This document shows, piece by piece, positions 60,910-64,000 of a stretch of 64,000 bases of DNA. Location of the stretch: contig NZ_BOPB01000016.1 of NCBI RefSeq assembly GCF_016863535.1, forward strand, positions 62,001 through 126,000, given 5' to 3'. How positions within the stretch are numbered: the stretch's first letter is position 1; each line of letters begins with the position of its first letter. The notes under the pieces are model-generated. The model did not search any database. It had not been told where the DNA came from and saw only the letters and a list, made by a program, of their open reading frames with translations. This DNA comes from Micromonospora lutea (lineage in GTDB: Bacteria; Actinomycetota; Actinomycetes; Mycobacteriales; Micromonosporaceae). The position numbers and the translations under genes are program-made.

Positions 60910-63570
60910 GTGGCTCAGCCCAGCCTTGATCCACCTCGACCCGAGCTGGCGGTCACACCGGCTGACTTCGTCGCCGCACTTCGCGTACTGCGAATATGGT
61001 CCAATCTGACGTACCGGCAGTTGACGGCCAAAGCGAGGGCATCGGGTGATCACCTCGCGGTAAGCACACTGGCGTCCATGCTGAACCGGTCCACACTGCC
61101 GAGACGCGAGGTCGTGGCGGGCTTCGTCCGCGCCTGCGGGCTTGACGAGCAGGCGGTGGCCGCCTGGGTGGCCGTTCGTGACGGGTTGTCCGTCCGATCC
61201 GATCAACCCAACGAGCGGGCGGCCCTCGCAGCGGTGCACCAGCCGCCGACACACATCGAACCGTCTGCACGTCCGGCCCCCAGCATGTTGCCGCCCGCCA
61301 TCCGGGACTTCACCGGCCGCGTCACCGAGCTGAAGGCGTTGCGGGACGTGCTGGCCCGGCAGTTCACCGGGGAAGCCCATCCTGAGGTCCAGGTGACTGC
61401 GGCCATTTCCGGCATGGGGGGAACCGGCAAGACGACGCTCGCGCTGCATGCGGCACACGCATTGGACCAGGTGTTCCCGGACGGCCAACTCTGGGTCGAC
61501 CTACGCGACGCCGAAGGATCACCGCTGGAGCCGGGTGACGTGTTGGCCCGCTTCCTCCGGGCGCTCGGGGTCGACCCTCGGGCGATCCCCGACGGTCAGG
61601 GCGAACGCGCGGAGGTCTACCGCATGCTGCTGGCGTACCGCAGGGTACTGGTGGTCCTGGACAACGCGAGTTCGGAGCGACAGATCCGTCCGCTGCTGCC
61701 GGGCACGGCGACGTGCGCGGTGTTGGTCACCAGCCGACTGCGGATGACTGGTATCGAGGGTGCCTGGCATCTCGAGCTGGGGCAGTTCACCACGGACGAG
61801 GCGGTTCAATTGCTCGCCCGGATCACCAACGAGGAGCGGGTACTGCCGGACATCGAAAAGGCCACCGAGATCGCGGAGTACTGCGGTGGTCTACCCCTCG
61901 CGGTACGGATCGCGGGGGCACGCCTGGCGGCCCGTCCGGCCTGGCGGCTCGGTCACCTGGCGGCGCTGCTCGGCGATGAGCGGCGCCGACTGGATCGGCT
62001 GGCTACCGGCGATCTCGCCGTGCGCGCATCACTGGCATTGAGCTACCGCGAACTCGATGGGCAGGCCCGCCGGCTGTTCCGCCTGCTCTCGCAATTCGAC
62101 GTCCCCGACTTTCCGGTCTGGCTGGCCGCAGCGGTGCTGGAATGCCCGTTCGAGCAGGCTGCCGAGCACTTGGAGACGCTTGTCGACGCTCAGCTGCTCG
62201 CCGTCGGTGGCACTGATAATGCCGGCCAGATCCGCTTCCTCTATCACGACCTGGTCCGGCTCTTCGCGGCCGAGTGCGCCGTGGCGGAAGAGTCGGAGGA
62301 AGCCACCGCGCAGGCCCTCGTCCGTGGGCTCGGCACCTGGGTCACGCTCGCGGAACGGATGGCGCCGGCGATCCCGGGCCCGTGTTTCGCCCTCATCGCC
62401 AGTCCAGTGCCGCGGCCACCCGTCGACTGGGCGGACGAGTACCTGGGGGACATCGACCCGCTGAGTTGGTTCGACGCAGAACGCGCCGCGATGGTCTCCG
62501 CCACCCGGCAAGCGTGCCGGCTCATGCTGGATGATCTCGCCTTCGACCTCGCCGGGCGGTTGGAGAAGTATTTCGACCTGCGCGGCATGTACGTGGACTG
62601 GGCGAGCCTCAACACCGAGGTGTTGGCCCTCTGCCGCCGGACCGGCAACCTCCTCGGCGAGGCCGTCATGCTGCGCGGCCTGCTCGACGTCAGGACCTGG
62701 GCCGCCGGCCCGGGCGACGGTGCCGCGATGGCCCAGCTGCACGGCGAGGCGGTCCGGCTGCTGGCGAGATTCGAGGCCCTCGGCAATGAGCCGGGCAGCG
62801 CGGACGCCGCCGTGATGTGTTCCTGGGCGCTGGCAGCGGCGGGTTCGTACCCGGAAGCCGTCGCCATGGGCGAGCGGGCGTTGCGGCTGGCCACCCGGTC
62901 GGGTCACCTGGGTGGTGAGGCGCGCGCCCACCTGGCGCTGGCGGTGGCCACCTTCGAACAGGGGCAGATCGAGGTGGCGACCACGCATACCGCTGCCGCT
63001 CTGGAACGGGCCCGCGAACTCGGCAATTCCCGGTGGGAGGCGACTGCCTTGCAGTTCTCCGGCATCGGCCACCGAGAGCTGGGAAACTTCGACGAGGCTC
63101 ATCGGCTGCTCACCGAGTCCTTGCGGATCTCCCGCGCCGACCGAGACGACTACACCGCCACGTTGACCCTGCTGGCGCTGGCGCGACTGCAGGTCAAGCG
63201 CGGTGACCCGGAGGCGCGGGAGACCGCTGAGATGTCACTGGCGCTGGGCCGCGAATACCACATGACGCATCACCAGGCCGAGGCGCTGCTGTTGCTCGGA
63301 GAGATCGAACTGGCCGAGGATCGCCCCGCGCGGGCCGTGCCGTACCTGGAGAGGTCTGTCACGCTGTGGCGTACCCGGGGCTGGCCGTCGTTCCAGGCTG
63401 CGGCCTTGACCAGCCTGGGTCGGGCCCGACTGCACTCCGACCCGCAGGCCGCCCGGGGGGCGTTCGAGGAGGCACACGCGCTTTTCGTGCAGTTGGGCAA
63501 CATGGACAAGGCAGCCGAGCTGACAGCGCTGATCGAATTTTCAGACGCCGCACGCCAGCGTCGTCGTTGA
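60910..63570 (+). CDS. XRE / NB-ARC / TPR regulator (STAND ATPase)
   Basis: An 886-residue multi-domain protein. Residues about 15-85 form an XRE-like helix-turn-helix (LRVLRIWSNLTYRQLTAKAR ... STLASMLNRSTLPRREVV). An NB-ARC ATPase follows: Walker A SGMGGTGKTTLALHAA (about 167-182), Walker B RVLVVLDNASS (about 244-254), LVTSRLRM, and the GGLPLAVRIAG motif. The C-terminal third, from about 580, is a run of TPR helices (ALAAAGSYPEAVAMGERALR, ELGNFDEAHRLLTESLRIS). Such proteins are AfsR-like regulators without the SARP domain or sensors in defence. GTG 60910 has GAGGAG upstream. A TACGAT -10-like box lies at 60869-60874. Confidence 0.88.
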   Translation: MAQPSLDPPRPELAVTPADFVAALRVLRIWSNLTYRQLTAKARASGDHLAVSTLASMLNRSTLPRREVVAGFVRACGLDEQAVAAWVAVRDGLSVRSDQPNERAALAAVHQPPTHIEPSARPAPSMLPPAIRDFTGRVTELKALRDVLARQFTGEAHPEVQVTAAISGMGGTGKTTLALHAAHALDQVFPDGQLWVDLRDAEGSPLEPGDVLARFLRALGVDPRAIPDGQGERAEVYRMLLAYRRVLVVLDNASSERQIRPLLPGTATCAVLVTSRLRMTGIEGAWHLELGQFTTDEAVQLLARITNEERVLPDIEKATEIAEYCGGLPLAVRIAGARLAARPAWRLGHLAALLGDERRRLDRLATGDLAVRASLALSYRELDGQARRLFRLLSQFDVPDFPVWLAAAVLECPFEQAAEHLETLVDAQLLAVGGTDNAGQIRFLYHDLVRLFAAECAVAEESEEATAQALVRGLGTWVTLAERMAPAIPGPCFALIASPVPRPPVDWADEYLGDIDPLSWFDAERAAMVSATRQACRLMLDDLAFDLAGRLEKYFDLRGMYVDWASLNTEVLALCRRTGNLLGEAVMLRGLLDVRTWAAGPGDGAAMAQLHGEAVRLLARFEALGNEPGSADAAVMCSWALAAAGSYPEAVAMGERALRLATRSGHLGGEARAHLALAVATFEQGQIEVATTHTAAALERARELGNSRWEATALQFSGIGHRELGNFDEAHRLLTESLRISRADRDDYTATLTLLALARLQVKRGDPEARETAEMSLALGREYHMTHHQAEALLLLGEIELAEDRPARAVPYLERSVTLWRTRGWPSFQAAALTSLGRARLHSDPQAARGAFEEAHALFVQLGNMDKAAELTALIEFSDAARQRRR

Positions 63571-63918
63571 GGTCTTGGACGCGCCCGTCGCAGCGTTGTA
63601 GATCGCGCCCTTGAAGGTGTTGGTGCTCGTACCGGAGCACGTGTGGCTGGTGGATCGGCTCTTGTTGCCGCCGAAGCTGACGTAGTTCAGCAACCGCCAG
63701 CTAACCCCGTTCCAGACGTAGAGTTGCGTTTCCCAACTGGATGAGGCGCCGCAGCCTGAGGTGGTGCCCGTGGTGACCGCCTTGCCGCCGCTCTTGACCG
63801 GCGTTGAGATGGTCCAACTGCACGCTGCCTGAGCGGTCTGGACGATGGTCATTGAGGCTCCGATTCCCAGAGCACCCGCCATCGCTATGGAGGCCCACCG
63901 ATGATGCCGTCTGCGCAT
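63541..63918 (-). CDS. small secreted cysteine-containing protein of unknown function
   Basis: A 125-residue protein with a clear Sec signal: MRRRHHRWASIAMAGALGIG then ASMTIVQTAQA, cleaved near AQA/ACSW. The mature part of about 93 residues is Ser/Thr/Gly-rich with four cysteines (ACSW, SGCGAS, HTCSG, LACGV), which could form two disulfides outside the cell. The motif QLYVWNGVSWRLLNYVSF suggests a beta fold. AAGGGAAA lies upstream of the ATG. Its last 30 bases overlap, tail to tail, the end of the NB-ARC gene. No family recognised. Confidence 0.7.
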   Translation of the reverse strand: MRRRHHRWASIAMAGALGIGASMTIVQTAQAACSWTISTPVKSGGKAVTTGTTSGCGASSSWETQLYVWNGVSWRLLNYVSFGGNKSRSTSHTCSGTSTNTFKGAIYNAATGASKTSTTTLACGV

Positions 63919-64000
63919 GATGATCGTTTCCCTTCGGTTGTCGCTAACGAGGCGAGCAGGTGTGATCTCGTGAAGCGTTTTTAGAACTTCGCGCGGTTCA
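63919..64000 (-). other. upstream region of the secreted protein gene (window edge)
   Basis: The last 82 bases are AT-richer than average and probably hold the promoter of the leftward secreted-protein gene. A T run (GTTTTTAG, 63977-63984) is visible. I see no gene. Confidence 0.4.

Overview
The window is a stretch of high-GC actinobacterial chromosome. Dense operons with 4-base stop/start overlaps (GTGA, ATGA), many GTG starts, BldD, mIHF, a helicase-deficient PriA and several families of perfect inverted repeats between genes together suggest the Micromonosporaceae (Micromonospora, Verrucosispora or Salinispora type). The genus call is inference. Almost every gene is core metabolism or information processing, with a few accessory insertions.

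Layout, left to right. (1) 1-3500: end of a glycan operon (sulfotransferase C-terminus, APH-like kinase, Alg14-like and Alg13-like subunits, GT2 glycosyltransferase). (2) 3594-6990: shikimate genes aroC-aroK-aroB-aroQ. (3) 7398-8389: efp-nusB, convergent with bldD, the c-di-GMP-responsive developmental regulator. (4) 9265-20159: pyrimidine genes pyrR-pyrB-pyrC-carA-carB-pyrD, then bioA, then pyrF; a likely PyrR-binding RNA hairpin sits at the pyrR ribosome-binding site. (5) 20331-26080: mihF-gmk-rpoZ-coaBC-metK-priA. (6) 26347-28710: a P-loop kinase fused to a ParB-like domain, and a cytochrome P450. (7) 28753-35453: def-fmt-rsmB, two tandem secreted lipoproteins, rpe, and a receiver-GGDEF protein. 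(8) 35515-39288: FMN riboswitch and ribD-ribE-ribBA-ribH. (9) 39351-43028: an orphan solute-binding lipoprotein, hisE-hisG, a DMT-type transporter and a PH-domain membrane protein. (10) 43326-49394: infC-rpmI-rplT-tsnR-like-pheS-pheT. infC probably starts at ATC, and an attenuator-like leader precedes pheS. (11) 49688-52700: a three-gene sugar cassette (nucleotide-sugar dehydrogenase, GT2, epimerase). (12) 52803-60117: argC-J-B-D-F-R-H. (13) 60281-64000: a small HTH protein, a 22-bp tandem repeat, a large XRE/NB-ARC/TPR regulator and a small secreted protein on the opposite strand.

How it fits together. The pyr, arg, rib and aro sets are nearly complete biosynthetic routes in translationally coupled operons, each with a visible or probable control element: PyrR hairpin, ArgR-like box, FMN riboswitch. 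BldD and the GGDEF protein lie in the same window and may be joined through c-di-GMP. The most unusual content is the set of four inverted-repeat families between genes (two of them present twice), the kinase/ParB-like fusion, the degenerate guanylate kinase, the AT-rich patch with a TTA codon in pyrF, the start-site problem in priA, the pheS leader, and the right-hand HTH/repeat/NB-ARC region. I saw no tRNA, rRNA, CRISPR array, transposase or phage gene.
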